64,000 nucleotides of DNA, taken from the NCBI GenBank assembly GCA_003023725.1, contig PXYT01000003.1, forward strand, positions 1 to 64,000. The letters run 5' to 3'. Of this stretch, positions 18,196 through 26,962 are shown piece after piece (the first letter of the stretch is position 1; each line of letters begins with the position of its first letter). The stretch comes from Sulfobacillus benefaciens (GTDB taxonomy: Bacteria; Bacillota; Sulfobacillia; Sulfobacillales; Sulfobacillaceae). The notes below the pieces were generated by a model that ran no database searches, was not told where the DNA came from, and saw nothing but the letters and a program-made list of their open reading frames with translations. The position numbers and the translations under genes were made by a program.

Positions 18196-18252
18196 CCGGA
18201 AGAGGTCCAAGTGCGCCGGCTATTTCTAACCGGCGTTCCCGATCTCTTCCGG
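18196..18252. terminator. Two-tier hairpin between convergent E2 and LacI genes
   Basis: CCGGAAGAG at 18196-18204 pairs with CTCTTCCGG at 18244-18252 and encloses an inner CGCCGG/CCGGCG hairpin (18214-18219 with 18230-18235). It lies between convergent gene ends and probably stops transcripts from both sides. Confidence 0.65.
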
Positions 18253-18270
18253 CACTATGGTTCGATTTGT

Positions 18271-19257
18271 TCAACACGATTCACGGAAAATTAGCTCTCC
18301 GGGAAGAACGATAGGCGTGGTCTCGACCGTTTCCCCTCGTATTTGTTTGCGTAAAATGTCTACCGCCGTTCGTCCTATGGATTCCATTGGCTGACGAATT
18401 GTGGTCAGTGACGGGGTCACATACCGGGCCGCGTGAATATCGTCGAATCCTACTAAATGAACGTCATCAGGACACCCAAGACCGCGCTCATAAATGGCTT
18501 TCATGGCTCCTAATGCGGCTAAGTCGTTTACGGCAAAGACGCCATCCAAGTCCGGAACACGTGAAAAAAGTTTATTCATAGCCGAGTACCCTGCTTGATA
18601 GGTAAAATCGGCATATTCGATACGCTCTAAGACAGCGGGCAAATCTTGGTCCCGAAGAGCGTCGCAATACCCGTTGAGACGTTGCTGAGCGCTCCAGATA
18701 TGGGCTGGTCCAGCAATAAAGGCAGGGGGGTATCGGCAATGTTTTAAAAGAAGGCGAACCGCGGTTTTTGCACCGTCGTAATGATTCACCGAAATCTGTG
18801 GACCCGCAAAATGGGTTACCAATCGGTCCAGAATGATTACGGGTCCCTGCGGTTTCATGGATTCGATAACTTGAGCCGTTCCGGGCGTGCCAAATAATAT
18901 TAGCCCATCCACTCTCAGTTCCTGCATGGCCCGCACGATTTTGGCTTCTCGTTGGGCCTCACCGCGGGAGTCCATAACTAAGAGTGTATAGTCGTGACGA
19001 TAAGCAGCATCATTAATGGCCTGAACAATACGCATGAATAGAGAATTGTCCATGTCCGGGACAAGTACTCCAATTGTCCTGGTGATGCCGCCTACCATGG
19101 CCCGGGCTTGTCGATTGGGGATGTAGCCCAATTCATCCATGGCTTGTTCGATTTTTTCCAAAGTACCGGATTTGACGTAACCGGTTCGGTTTAGGGCTCG
19201 GGAAACCGTGGCCACGCCAACCCCCGCACGTCGTGCAACATCTTTAATCGTTGCCAC
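18271..19257 (-). CDS. LacI family repressor of the ribose-type ABC operon
   Basis: 328 residues. The N-terminal helix-turn-helix reads MATIKDVARRAGVGVATVSR with the hinge helix LGYIPNRQARAMVGG; the rest is a sugar-binding periplasmic-type core. It starts at a GTG immediately after the permease stop codon (TAA then GTG), so translation is almost certainly coupled. As the last gene of the binding protein-ATPase-permease operon, it most likely responds to the sugar carried by that importer. A matching operator lies upstream of the binding-protein gene. Confidence 0.93.
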   Translation of the reverse strand: MATIKDVARRAGVGVATVSRALNRTGYVKSGTLEKIEQAMDELGYIPNRQARAMVGGITRTIGVLVPDMDNSLFMRIVQAINDAAYRHDYTLLVMDSRGEAQREAKIVRAMQELRVDGLILFGTPGTAQVIESMKPQGPVIILDRLVTHFAGPQISVNHYDGAKTAVRLLLKHCRYPPAFIAGPAHIWSAQQRLNGYCDALRDQDLPAVLERIEYADFTYQAGYSAMNKLFSRVPDLDGVFAVNDLAALGAMKAIYERGLGCPDDVHLVGFDDIHAARYVTPSLTTIRQPMESIGRTAVDILRKQIRGETVETTPIVLPGELIFRESC

Positions 19258-20211
19258 TTATTTCACCACACCCCGTGACCGGGCCTGAAAACCTGCGATA
19301 ATTAAAATGACGGCCACGAAAATATATTCATAGAGAGAGGGTAATCCCAGTAGAACGATTAGGTCGTCAATCAAGCCGATAATTAAGGCGCCAATCGCTG
19401 CGCCGACAACGGAACCGCGACCTCCAGAAAATGGAATGCCTCCTAAAATAACTGCAGCGATGGCTTGAAGAGAATAGCCGCTTCCGGTCGTGGGGTATAT
19501 TGATCCTTGCCAGGCAGCAATCATTATTCCTGCCGATGCGGCAAGCATGGCTGAAATGATAAAGACGAGCACTTTTAATGAATCAATACGTAAGCCCACC
19601 GTCTTGGCGGCGGCTTCGTTGGATCCAAGGCTCTTAATCCAAGTGCCCAACGGTGTCATGGACAGCATGATTTGGCCTACTATAATAAGCAATAGCGTAA
19701 TGACCACGAGATTGGATACGCCAAATGTATTCCCGGCAAGCGCCGAAAAGTTAAAAGTACCGTTGTTGGGACTAATGTAATTGCCGCCATTAAAGAGCAG
19801 CGCAACACCTTTTAAACCCCAATAAATGCCAAGAGTCACGATAAAGGACGGGATTCGTCCTTTAGTTACCAAGAGTCCCACGACTAGACCGACAAAGGCT
19901 CCTGCCAGAATTGTTGCCGGTAACGCAACCAAGGCAGAAACGCCGTGCAAGACCGTTAAAAACGCCACCAGCATTCCAGCAAATGCCATGACACTTTGAA
20001 CTCCCAAGTCAATCATGCCAGTCATAATCACAAGAGACTCGCCGACTGTCAGAACGATTAGAAAACTACTGCTAACCAATAACGCGCCAATGTTTCGCGT
20101 AGAGAGAAAGGACGGAGCGACCAAGGTTGAAAGAATCAGAGCCAGAACCAAAAAAATAATAGGTCGTTTGACACTTCCCGGCTCGCCGAACAGATGTTGG
20201 CTAAGGAACAT
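19258..20211 (-). CDS. Ribose-type (RbsC-like) ABC sugar permease
   Basis: About 317 residues with roughly eight to ten membrane helices and the branched-chain/ribose permease signature region (LGSNEAAAKTVGLRID, then AIAAVILGGIPFSGGRGSV). It forms the membrane channel of a CUT2-class importer. The start was placed at the ATG at 20211, where GAGGAGG precedes it and where it overlaps the ATPase gene by 11 bases; the longer frame only duplicates coding sequence of the ATPase. It probably works as a homodimer with the adjacent ATPase and lipoprotein. Confidence 0.92.
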   Translation of the reverse strand: MFLSQHLFGEPGSVKRPIIFLVLALILSTLVAPSFLSTRNIGALLVSSSFLIVLTVGESLVIMTGMIDLGVQSVMAFAGMLVAFLTVLHGVSALVALPATILAGAFVGLVVGLLVTKGRIPSFIVTLGIYWGLKGVALLFNGGNYISPNNGTFNFSALAGNTFGVSNLVVITLLLIIVGQIMLSMTPLGTWIKSLGSNEAAAKTVGLRIDSLKVLVFIISAMLAASAGIMIAAWQGSIYPTTGSGYSLQAIAAVILGGIPFSGGRGSVVGAAIGALIIGLIDDLIVLLGLPSLYEYIFVAVILIIAGFQARSRGVVK

Positions 20212-20986
20212 GTTTGACCTCCTCTTCCAAAGTGCGGTCAAACATGGCGTGAACCAAATCCTCCAGACTGATATCGCGGTTGTCCATGATTTGTTTGATC
20301 TTTCCATGTGCGAATACAACGATACGATCCGCCACTGTTAGGACGTCTTCTAACCGATGGCTAACCAGAAGTACCGATCTGCCCTCATTCTTTAACCGTA
20401 GAATTAACTTGAGCACTTCATCAATCTTGGCCACGGAAATGGCTGCTGTTGGTTCATCCATAATGATCAATTCCCGGGAAAAGAGTAGTGCCCGGGCGAT
20501 CGCGACCAATTGCTGCTCTCCTCCCGACAATGTGCCAACCGGGTCCGTAGGCCCGGCGCTGGCGTTCAGTTCCTCCAGGACCTTACGGGCTCGAGCAATC
20601 ATGACACGACGATTGTTGAAGATAGATCCGATTGTTATTTCTTCTCCCAAGAACAAATTTTGCCATAGAGGCAAGTCGGGAGCCAGAGACAAATTTTGAT
20701 AGATCATTTCGATCTTTAAGTCCCGTCGCGATGATCGTGGTGATTTGACCGCGACGGGCTGGCCTTTATAGAGAATTTGCCCTGAATCCATCACATTGTA
20801 ACCGGTTAATAGGCTCAAGAATGTCGACTTACCCGCAGCATTGTCGCCGACTAGTCCGACAACTTCACCGGCAAAGATGTCTAGGCTGACATCATCGACC
20901 GCATGTACCGGACCAAAGTACTTCTTGAGATTTCGTAACGACAAAAGAGGAGGTTCTACTGGTGATGACATATAAGATGAACTCAT
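20201..20986 (-). CDS. Single-domain ATPase of the ribose-type ABC importer
   Basis: About 261 residues with one nucleotide-binding domain: Walker A GDNAAGKST, signature LSGGEQQ, Walker B LIIMDEPTAA and the H-loop LLVSHR. Ribose-type importers usually have a double-length ATPase (RbsA, about 500 residues); this one resembles the single-domain FrcA-type proteins instead. The start at 20986 has AAGGAG about ten bases upstream; the frame is open for 13 more codons. It lies between the binding-protein and permease genes. Confidence 0.9.
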   Translation of the reverse strand: MSSSYMSSPVEPPLLSLRNLKKYFGPVHAVDDVSLDIFAGEVVGLVGDNAAGKSTFLSLLTGYNVMDSGQILYKGQPVAVKSPRSSRRDLKIEMIYQNLSLAPDLPLWQNLFLGEEITIGSIFNNRRVMIARARKVLEELNASAGPTDPVGTLSGGEQQLVAIARALLFSRELIIMDEPTAAISVAKIDEVLKLILRLKNEGRSVLLVSHRLEDVLTVADRIVVFAHGKIKQIMDNRDISLEDLVHAMFDRTLEEEVKHVP

Positions 20987-21036
20987 GACTCGATAACTCC
21001 TTGTGAGATAGTCCGCTGGTTGCAAGAAAGTGGTTA

Positions 21037-22104
21037 TTAGGACGCACTAACCTTATGTGATTGTGCGTGGCCATAAGGCAGTGGTGGAACAACACGTGGT
21101 GTTCCCCATCCCGCAATCTGCGAAACATTTTTCTTAGTCACTAGCGTCATGGGAATGATCACGTCTCCATGAGGGAAACGTTTCGGCGGCATGATGTGAT
21201 ACTGTAGAATATTATCTATGGCTTCTACTGCCCAGTAGGCCTCAACAAATGGTGAATGTGTCACGGTATCCAACTGGGTTCCATTGGCCACCGCCGTTAG
21301 ACTTTGGGGCTGAGCATCTGCCCCCACCACATAAGTTGTCTTACCGGCTTTAATGCCCGCGTTTTTCAGGGCCGTTAATGCACCCAAAGCCATCGCATCA
21401 TTGGACGCCACAACTAACTGTACGTTGCTGTCTTTAGCAAGAAATTCGGACATTATGCTTTGAGCCGTGCTGGTTTCAAAGTTAGCGCTTTGATTCAGAA
21501 CTATTTTGACCTTGCCGTCAGCAATGTAAGGATGAAGGGCCTTCATGGCGCCGGCGAGACGATCAATAGCAGTACTCGATCCCAAAGTGCCCTGTAAAAT
21601 AACAACGTGCCAGGGTGTTGGAACATGTTTGCTCGCAAGGTATTGCAAGGCATACTGGGTTTGGAGATAGCCAAGGTCTTTATCGTTGTCTCCAATAAAC
21701 ACATCACGTCCGGATGGACTATTAACATCACGATCGATGGCAACCACGGGAACACCCTGATGCATTGCTTGAATTGCTGCCGTGGTTACTGAACCATTGA
21801 CAGGATTTAGAATGATGCCTTTTGCGTTGTTTGCGACCGCCTCTTTGATATCAGTAATTTCCTGAGAGGCGGAACCGTTGGCATCAACGATTTTGAGATT
21901 CAGATTAGGATAGTATTGTGCTGCCTGTTTAATGGCTTGAGCCATGGGAGCAAAATAGGGAGCGGCATATCCGGTAAAAATGAAATAAACCAATGATTTA
22001 TGATGGGCTGGCTGACTGCTAGTGGTTGATGTGCTGCCGCAGGCTGCCAGTAAGGTGGATGACATCAATGCCATTAGTCCCAAGACGGTTTTTCGGGCAC
22101 TCAT
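21037..22104 (-). CDS. Sugar ABC transporter substrate-binding lipoprotein (RbsB type)
   Basis: 355 residues. The signal peptide ends in the lipobox LLAAC with Cys22, followed by a Ser/Thr-rich linker, so the mature protein is a lipoprotein on the outer face of the membrane. The core is a type I periplasmic binding fold (VYFIFTGYAAPYFAPM, then ILNPVNG, VVAIDRDV, ASNDAMALGAL). It delivers a monosaccharide, class CUT2, to the permease. TAAGGAGG lies just upstream of the ATG and the LacI-type operator sits 22 bases before the start codon. The sugar is not identifiable from sequence. Confidence 0.93.
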   Translation of the reverse strand: MSARKTVLGLMALMSSTLLAACGSTSTTSSQPAHHKSLVYFIFTGYAAPYFAPMAQAIKQAAQYYPNLNLKIVDANGSASQEITDIKEAVANNAKGIILNPVNGSVTTAAIQAMHQGVPVVAIDRDVNSPSGRDVFIGDNDKDLGYLQTQYALQYLASKHVPTPWHVVILQGTLGSSTAIDRLAGAMKALHPYIADGKVKIVLNQSANFETSTAQSIMSEFLAKDSNVQLVVASNDAMALGALTALKNAGIKAGKTTYVVGADAQPQSLTAVANGTQLDTVTHSPFVEAYWAVEAIDNILQYHIMPPKRFPHGDVIIPMTLVTKKNVSQIAGWGTPRVVPPLPYGHAQSHKVSAS

Positions 22105-22125
22105 TAAGATCCCTCCTTAATCATG

Positions 22126-22139
22126 TGGATACGTTTCCA
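22126..22139. promoter_or_regulatory. LacI-type operator of the ribose-type ABC operon
   Basis: The 14-base site TGGATACGTTTCCA is a near palindrome with the central CG of LacI/GalR operators. It lies directly upstream of the binding-protein gene, whose operon ends with a LacI repressor gene, so autoregulated repression is likely. Confidence 0.75.
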
Positions 22140-22279
22140 TATTCATAAATTTTATGAAAGAAGTCAATATTGCATTTAAAATCGTGCGACAATTAGGCTT
22201 CTTATTTTTTATAATCGGATCAATGAATTTAGTAGATCACAGTGGGCCGTAAAAGGAGTTAGTCAGTGTAATTGAGGTC

Positions 22280-23932
22280 GTGAACGTCATGGGGAGGGTG
22301 GGTTTAGGAATGCAGACGGAACGATATACTCGGCAATATCGAGAATTCCGGTGGAACATTCCGCCGCGCTTTAATATAGCGGAAGCTATCCTGGAAAGGA
22401 ATCGCGGCGATAACATAGCAATTATCGATGTGTCGGAGAATTTCGATGTTAAGTCCTACTCGTTTTCCGATTTGCGCCGTCTGGCGCACCGCCTGGCCAA
22501 TATCTTCAGGCATTTAGGCGTGGACGCCGGGGATCGGATCGGCATTTTACTATCCCAAAGTGTAGAGCTGGTTGTCTCCCATTTGGCCGCCTATCTCACA
22601 GGAGCGATTGCCGTGCCGTTATTTACCCTCTTTGGGGACGAAGCCGTGACTTACCGCATTAATGACGCGGGGTGTACCGTGCTGATTGCGGACGGCCAGG
22701 ATTGGGAGCGGATACGCTCTGTTCGTTCCCAATGGCCTCACGTTCGATCTGTGATTTTGACGGGAGCGCCTTCGCCGGCAGATGACGGCGTGATTTCCTG
22801 GGCCCAGATGGACAAAGCTTCTGATGAATTTCGGATGAGGCCCACGAAGGCCGATGACCCGGCTTTGATTATATATACCTCGGGTACAACGGGTTCTCCC
22901 AAGGGAGCAGTCCACGCCCACCGAGTGCTTTTGGGCCACATGCCCGGTGTTCTCATGTCCCATCAGGGCTTCCCCCAGCCTGGCGATCTAATGTGGACTC
23001 CCGCCGACTGGGCGTGGATTGGCGGTTTGCTTGACGTCTTGCTGCCGAGTTTGTATCAAGGAATAGGCGTGGTGGCTTTTCGCCCCCGCAAGTTTGACCC
23101 GGAGCGTGCGCTCGAACTGATGCGGCGGTTTCATCTTCGCAATATTTTCTTTCCGCCGACGGCCCTGCGTCTATTGCGCCAGTCCATTCCGGGACCGAAG
23201 GCTTACAAAGACGTGCATTTGCGTACTCTGGCCAGTGGAGGTGAAGCCTTGAGCCCGGAACTGTGGGATTGGATCCGCTCGGCCTTTGGTATAGTTCCTG
23301 CCGAATTTTATGGGCAGACCGAAGCAAATTTGCTGCTCTCCAACCAGCCTGATGCTTTTCCTCCACAAATTGGGTCCATGGGACGGCCTGTTTATGGCCA
23401 TCATCTCCGCCTTCTTAACGATAGGGGGGACGAAGCCGGAGTGGGGGAAACGGGAGAAATTATGGTGGAGTTACCCGACCCCGTAGCCTTCTTGAAGTAT
23501 TGGAACAAAACTGAAGCCACGGACCTTAAGACGTCCGGAGGGAAGGTGCACACGGGAGATTTGGCCCGGCGGGACGAGTGGGGGAACTTTTATTTTGTTG
23601 GCAGGGCCGATGACATCATTAATTCCTCAGGGTACCGGATGGGACCGACAGAAATTGAAGCCGCCATTTTGAGTCATCCGCAGGTTGCGATGGCTGCGGT
23701 AATCGGCAAACCGGATCCGATTCGGGGACAAATTGTCAAGGCTTTTGTCGTTCCGGTGTCCCAATCGCTGGATAGGGATCAAGTGACAAAAGAAGTTCAG
23801 GATCTGGTACGAAAGAAACTGGGGGCACACGAGTACCCCAGAGAGGTTGCCTTTGTCGAATCCCTGCCCATGACGACAACGGGAAAGATACAAAGACGGA
23901 TCTTGCGTGAACGGGAAAAACCGCAACCGTAA
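22280..23932 (+). CDS. AMP-dependent acyl-CoA synthetase (acetyl-CoA synthetase/medium-chain type)
   Basis: Up to 550 residues. The adenylate-forming signature IYTSGTTGSPKGAVHAH lies about one third in, then WTPADWAWIGG, EFYGQTEAN, the hinge aspartate in FVGRADDIINSSGYR, and the catalytic lysine in TTTGKIQRR near the end. It activates a short- or medium-chain carboxylate with ATP and CoA. It is divergent from the sugar ABC operon and upstream of cytochrome bd, without an obvious functional link to either. The GTG at 22280, the ATG at 22289 and the ATG at 22310 (after GGGAGGG) are all possible starts; the family-conserved region begins about residue 18. Confidence 0.9.
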   Translation: MNVMGRVGLGMQTERYTRQYREFRWNIPPRFNIAEAILERNRGDNIAIIDVSENFDVKSYSFSDLRRLAHRLANIFRHLGVDAGDRIGILLSQSVELVVSHLAAYLTGAIAVPLFTLFGDEAVTYRINDAGCTVLIADGQDWERIRSVRSQWPHVRSVILTGAPSPADDGVISWAQMDKASDEFRMRPTKADDPALIIYTSGTTGSPKGAVHAHRVLLGHMPGVLMSHQGFPQPGDLMWTPADWAWIGGLLDVLLPSLYQGIGVVAFRPRKFDPERALELMRRFHLRNIFFPPTALRLLRQSIPGPKAYKDVHLRTLASGGEALSPELWDWIRSAFGIVPAEFYGQTEANLLLSNQPDAFPPQIGSMGRPVYGHHLRLLNDRGDEAGVGETGEIMVELPDPVAFLKYWNKTEATDLKTSGGKVHTGDLARRDEWGNFYFVGRADDIINSSGYRMGPTEIEAAILSHPQVAMAAVIGKPDPIRGQIVKAFVVPVSQSLDRDQVTKEVQDLVRKKLGAHEYPREVAFVESLPMTTTGKIQRRILREREKPQP

Positions 23933-24179
23933 ACCAAACCTGGCGACGGGACTGGTTCTTTCGTAGGAATAACTGACGAAAAATTGCATTTATTAGTTAA
24001 ATTTAAGCAGCGGCATGGACCTATCCAAGGGAATGACGGTACGGGCCTCTATGTCTCACCGGCGGGGGGACAAAAGGCAGATAAACCGAGCCGAGTGTCC
24101 GTACCGCTAGTATTGTCTCTGCCTTATCCTGACGATAGAACGGTTTATTCGACATTGCGGGTTTGTCAGGAGGGGGAGT

Positions 24180-25580
24180 ATGGACCAGTTAGGGTTTGCT
24201 CGGCTACAATTCGCAATTACCACAATTTATCATTTTTTCTTTGTGCCCATTACCATCGGTCTGGCGTTTTTGCTGGCCATTATGGAAACGATTTACGTGC
24301 TATCGGGCAATGAGGACTACAAGCGTCTGATACAGTTTTGGGGACGCCTTTTTTTAATCAACTTTGCTGTGGGCGTGGTCACCGGTTTGCTGCAAGAATT
24401 TCAATTCGGAATGGACTGGGCGAATTATGCCCGGTTTGTAGGGGATGTTTTTGGAGCGCCCCTGGCGGTGGAAGCTCTTGTCGCATTCTTTATGGAGTCG
24501 ACATTTATCGGGATTTGGAATTTTGGCTGGGATCGGGTATCCAAGCGGGTGCATTTACTGGCGATTTGGCTTGTGGCGTTCGGTACTATGCTGTCGGGAT
24601 TTTGGATACTGACGGCGAACTCATTCATGCAAGAACCGGTTGGATATAAAATGGTGCACGGAACCGCCCAACTGGCGAGCTTTGGCGCTTTATTGACCAA
24701 TCCGCAGTTGTGGGTCGAATTTCCGCACACCATTTTAGCGTCTTATTTGAGCGCATCCTTCTTCGTTTTGGCGGTGAGCGCCTATCAATTGCTTCGCCAT
24801 CACTACTCGGATCTCTTCAAATTTTCCTTTCGTTTAGCCTCCATCGTGGCGTTAATTTCCGCAGTCTTGGTGATTTTCGCGGGAGACCTGCAGGCGTCCC
24901 ATCTCAGGACTTCACAACCCATGAAACTGGCCGCCGCGGAAGCTTTATGGAATACCACGTCTATGCACGCGCCTTGGAGTGTCTTTGCTATTGTGAATGG
25001 GCGCACGCAAAAGGACTATGTCCAGATTCAGATTCCGGATATGCTGACGATGCTTGCCTATAAGCGTCTTAGCGGATCCATCACGGGAATTCATCAAATT
25101 CAGGCCCAATATGCCCAAAAATACGGTCCAGGAAATTATATTCCACCGGTGGCTCCGGTTTACTATTCGTTTCGGCTGATGATTCTTGCCGGTACGTTGA
25201 TGTTGGCGATATCAGCTTATGCGGTGTATCTGCTGAAACGATCCCGGTTTTCCGAGAAAAGATGGTTTCTCAAAACCTTGGAGTGGAGCTTGATCTTGCC
25301 TTACCTGGCCAATACTGCGGGATGGGTCATGACAGAGGTGGGACGGCAACCATGGGTCGTCTACGGCCTATTGAGCACTGCGCGAGGCGTCTCGTCCACG
25401 CAAAGTGTGCCCATGGCCGACATTGTTCTCTCGCTGATCGTTTTTGCCGTCGTTTACGGTGCGATGGCCGTGGCTGCCGTTTATTTGTTCCGCCGTTACA
25501 TTCATTGGGGATTGGATCCCACGGCACAGCAGCCGGAATTGACCGATGAGGAGATGTTTTTGGGGGGATCTCACGTATAA
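24180..25580 (+). CDS. cydA: Cytochrome bd-type quinol oxidase subunit I
   Basis: 466 residues with about nine membrane helices. The N-terminus FARLQFAITTIYHFFF contains the haem-ligand histidine (His18), and VGRQPWVVYG is the conserved GRQPW quinol-site segment. The loop between helices 6 and 7 is short, as in cyanide-insensitive (CioA-like) and Gram-positive enzymes. With subunit II it oxidises quinol and reduces oxygen to water with high affinity. CAGGAGGGGG precedes the ATG, and the subunit II gene follows after 23 bases. No cydCD genes are in the window. Confidence 0.95.
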   Translation: MDQLGFARLQFAITTIYHFFFVPITIGLAFLLAIMETIYVLSGNEDYKRLIQFWGRLFLINFAVGVVTGLLQEFQFGMDWANYARFVGDVFGAPLAVEALVAFFMESTFIGIWNFGWDRVSKRVHLLAIWLVAFGTMLSGFWILTANSFMQEPVGYKMVHGTAQLASFGALLTNPQLWVEFPHTILASYLSASFFVLAVSAYQLLRHHYSDLFKFSFRLASIVALISAVLVIFAGDLQASHLRTSQPMKLAAAEALWNTTSMHAPWSVFAIVNGRTQKDYVQIQIPDMLTMLAYKRLSGSITGIHQIQAQYAQKYGPGNYIPPVAPVYYSFRLMILAGTLMLAISAYAVYLLKRSRFSEKRWFLKTLEWSLILPYLANTAGWVMTEVGRQPWVVYGLLSTARGVSSTQSVPMADIVLSLIVFAVVYGAMAVAAVYLFRRYIHWGLDPTAQQPELTDEEMFLGGSHV

Positions 25581-25603
25581 AGGAGTCGGAGAGGTGAAAT
25601 GAG

Positions 25604-26605
25604 ATGCTCAATATTTTCTGGTTTGTGCTGATAGCCATCTTATTTATCGGCTATTTCATCTTGGAAGGTTTTGATTATGGTGTGGGCATGCTCTACCCGG
25701 TAGTCGGCCAATCGGATCACGAGCGACGCATAGCCGTGAACACCATTGGGCCTATCTGGTCGGGAAACGAAGTCTGGTTAATCACGGCTGGCGGCGCGCT
25801 GTTTGCGGCGTTTCCGAAGTGGTATGCTACCTTGTTTAGCGGATTTTATGTGGCCTTGGTGCTGATGCTGGTCGGATTGATCTTTCGGGGAGTGGCGATC
25901 GAGTATCGTAGCAAAATAACGACCGCCCGTTGGCACAAAATATGGGATATTCTCTTGCGGCTAGGCAGCTTTTTGCCGGCGCTGCTGTGGGGTGTGGCTT
26001 TTGCCAACTTGATCAAAGGTGTGCCAATCAATCAGGCGATGAACGATGTGGGCGGATTTTGGAGCCTGATCTCACCCTATACCGTGTTGGGCGGCCTTCT
26101 CACATTGTTGCTGTTCTTGGCACAAGGGGCTTCGTTTCTCACCCTGAAGACGACCGGAGACATTCGCGAGCGGTCGTTAAAACTGGCAAAGCGACTCTTG
26201 CCCGTGGCTTTGGTGGTGGCCGTAGGATTTGGTGTGTGGACGGCCACTCTGCCCACCGTCAATCACCAGGGACTCTATTGGTTGTGCATAGCACTCGGGT
26301 GGGTCAGTCTGTTGGGGGCTCGCATGATCATCGCCAAACGGGAGAAATGGGCGTTTTTGCTGCAATCCTTAATGATTGCGCTGATGACGGCAGGGTTTTT
26401 CCTGGCGCTATTTCCCCGCGTTATGATTTCCACCATTGCTGCTCGGTATGATTTAACGATTTATAGTGCCGCCTCCAATCCGTATACTTTGCATGTGATG
26501 ACGATTGTGGCTCTGACTATGGTGCCAATCGTGCTGGCGTACCAAATTTGGACGTACTGGATTTTTCGCAAACGCTTGACTCTACAGGATCATCTGGAAT
26601 ATTAG
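25604..26605 (+). CDS. cydB: Cytochrome bd-type quinol oxidase subunit II
   Basis: 333 residues with about eight membrane helices. The N-terminal FEGFDYGVG-like segment (LEGFDYGVGML), IGPIWSGNEVWLITAGGALF and FRGVAIEYRSK are hallmark regions of CydB. It forms the heterodimer with subunit I and stabilises the haem site. The gene is the last of a two-gene operon; several hairpins follow its stop. Confidence 0.95.
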   Translation: MLNIFWFVLIAILFIGYFILEGFDYGVGMLYPVVGQSDHERRIAVNTIGPIWSGNEVWLITAGGALFAAFPKWYATLFSGFYVALVLMLVGLIFRGVAIEYRSKITTARWHKIWDILLRLGSFLPALLWGVAFANLIKGVPINQAMNDVGGFWSLISPYTVLGGLLTLLLFLAQGASFLTLKTTGDIRERSLKLAKRLLPVALVVAVGFGVWTATLPTVNHQGLYWLCIALGWVSLLGARMIIAKREKWAFLLQSLMIALMTAGFFLALFPRVMISTIAARYDLTIYSAASNPYTLHVMTIVALTMVPIVLAYQIWTYWIFRKRLTLQDHLEY

Positions 26606-26962
26606 AGGATTGTCCTTCTCTCTTAGTGTTGAGAAGGCGAGGGTATGAAGACTCCCCTGCAAAATCCAAACATACAGACGATACAAGAAAGACTGCGGCG
26701 TGCTGCTGTCTTTCTTGGTCATTTTCCGGCATTTTACAGCAGGCAGCGCCTTCCATAGGCCTATTATGACGGAAGGCGCCCTTCCATGCGAAAAAACGAA
26801 AAATTCACGCTCCCTTATTCGGGGTATTTTGTCTGACGGGTGAGCGTAGTCATTTTACCCAGCCGTATGGCATCGGCCTTGGGTCACGCGGTCCAAACCA
26901 AAGACCAACTATATGTCTCGGTATGTCTTCGCCCAATCCGTTCATGGAGGCTCATAAAAATG
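26606..26962. other. Convergent intergenic region with three hairpins
   Basis: Between cydB and the minus-strand methyltransferase gene lie hairpins at 26614-26637 (7-bp arms), 26685-26716 (9-bp arms AAGAAAGAC/GTCTTTCTT) and 26746-26779 (9-bp arms GCGCCTTCC/GGAAGGCGC). The last two are probably transcript ends. No coding sequence is convincing here. Confidence 0.55.
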
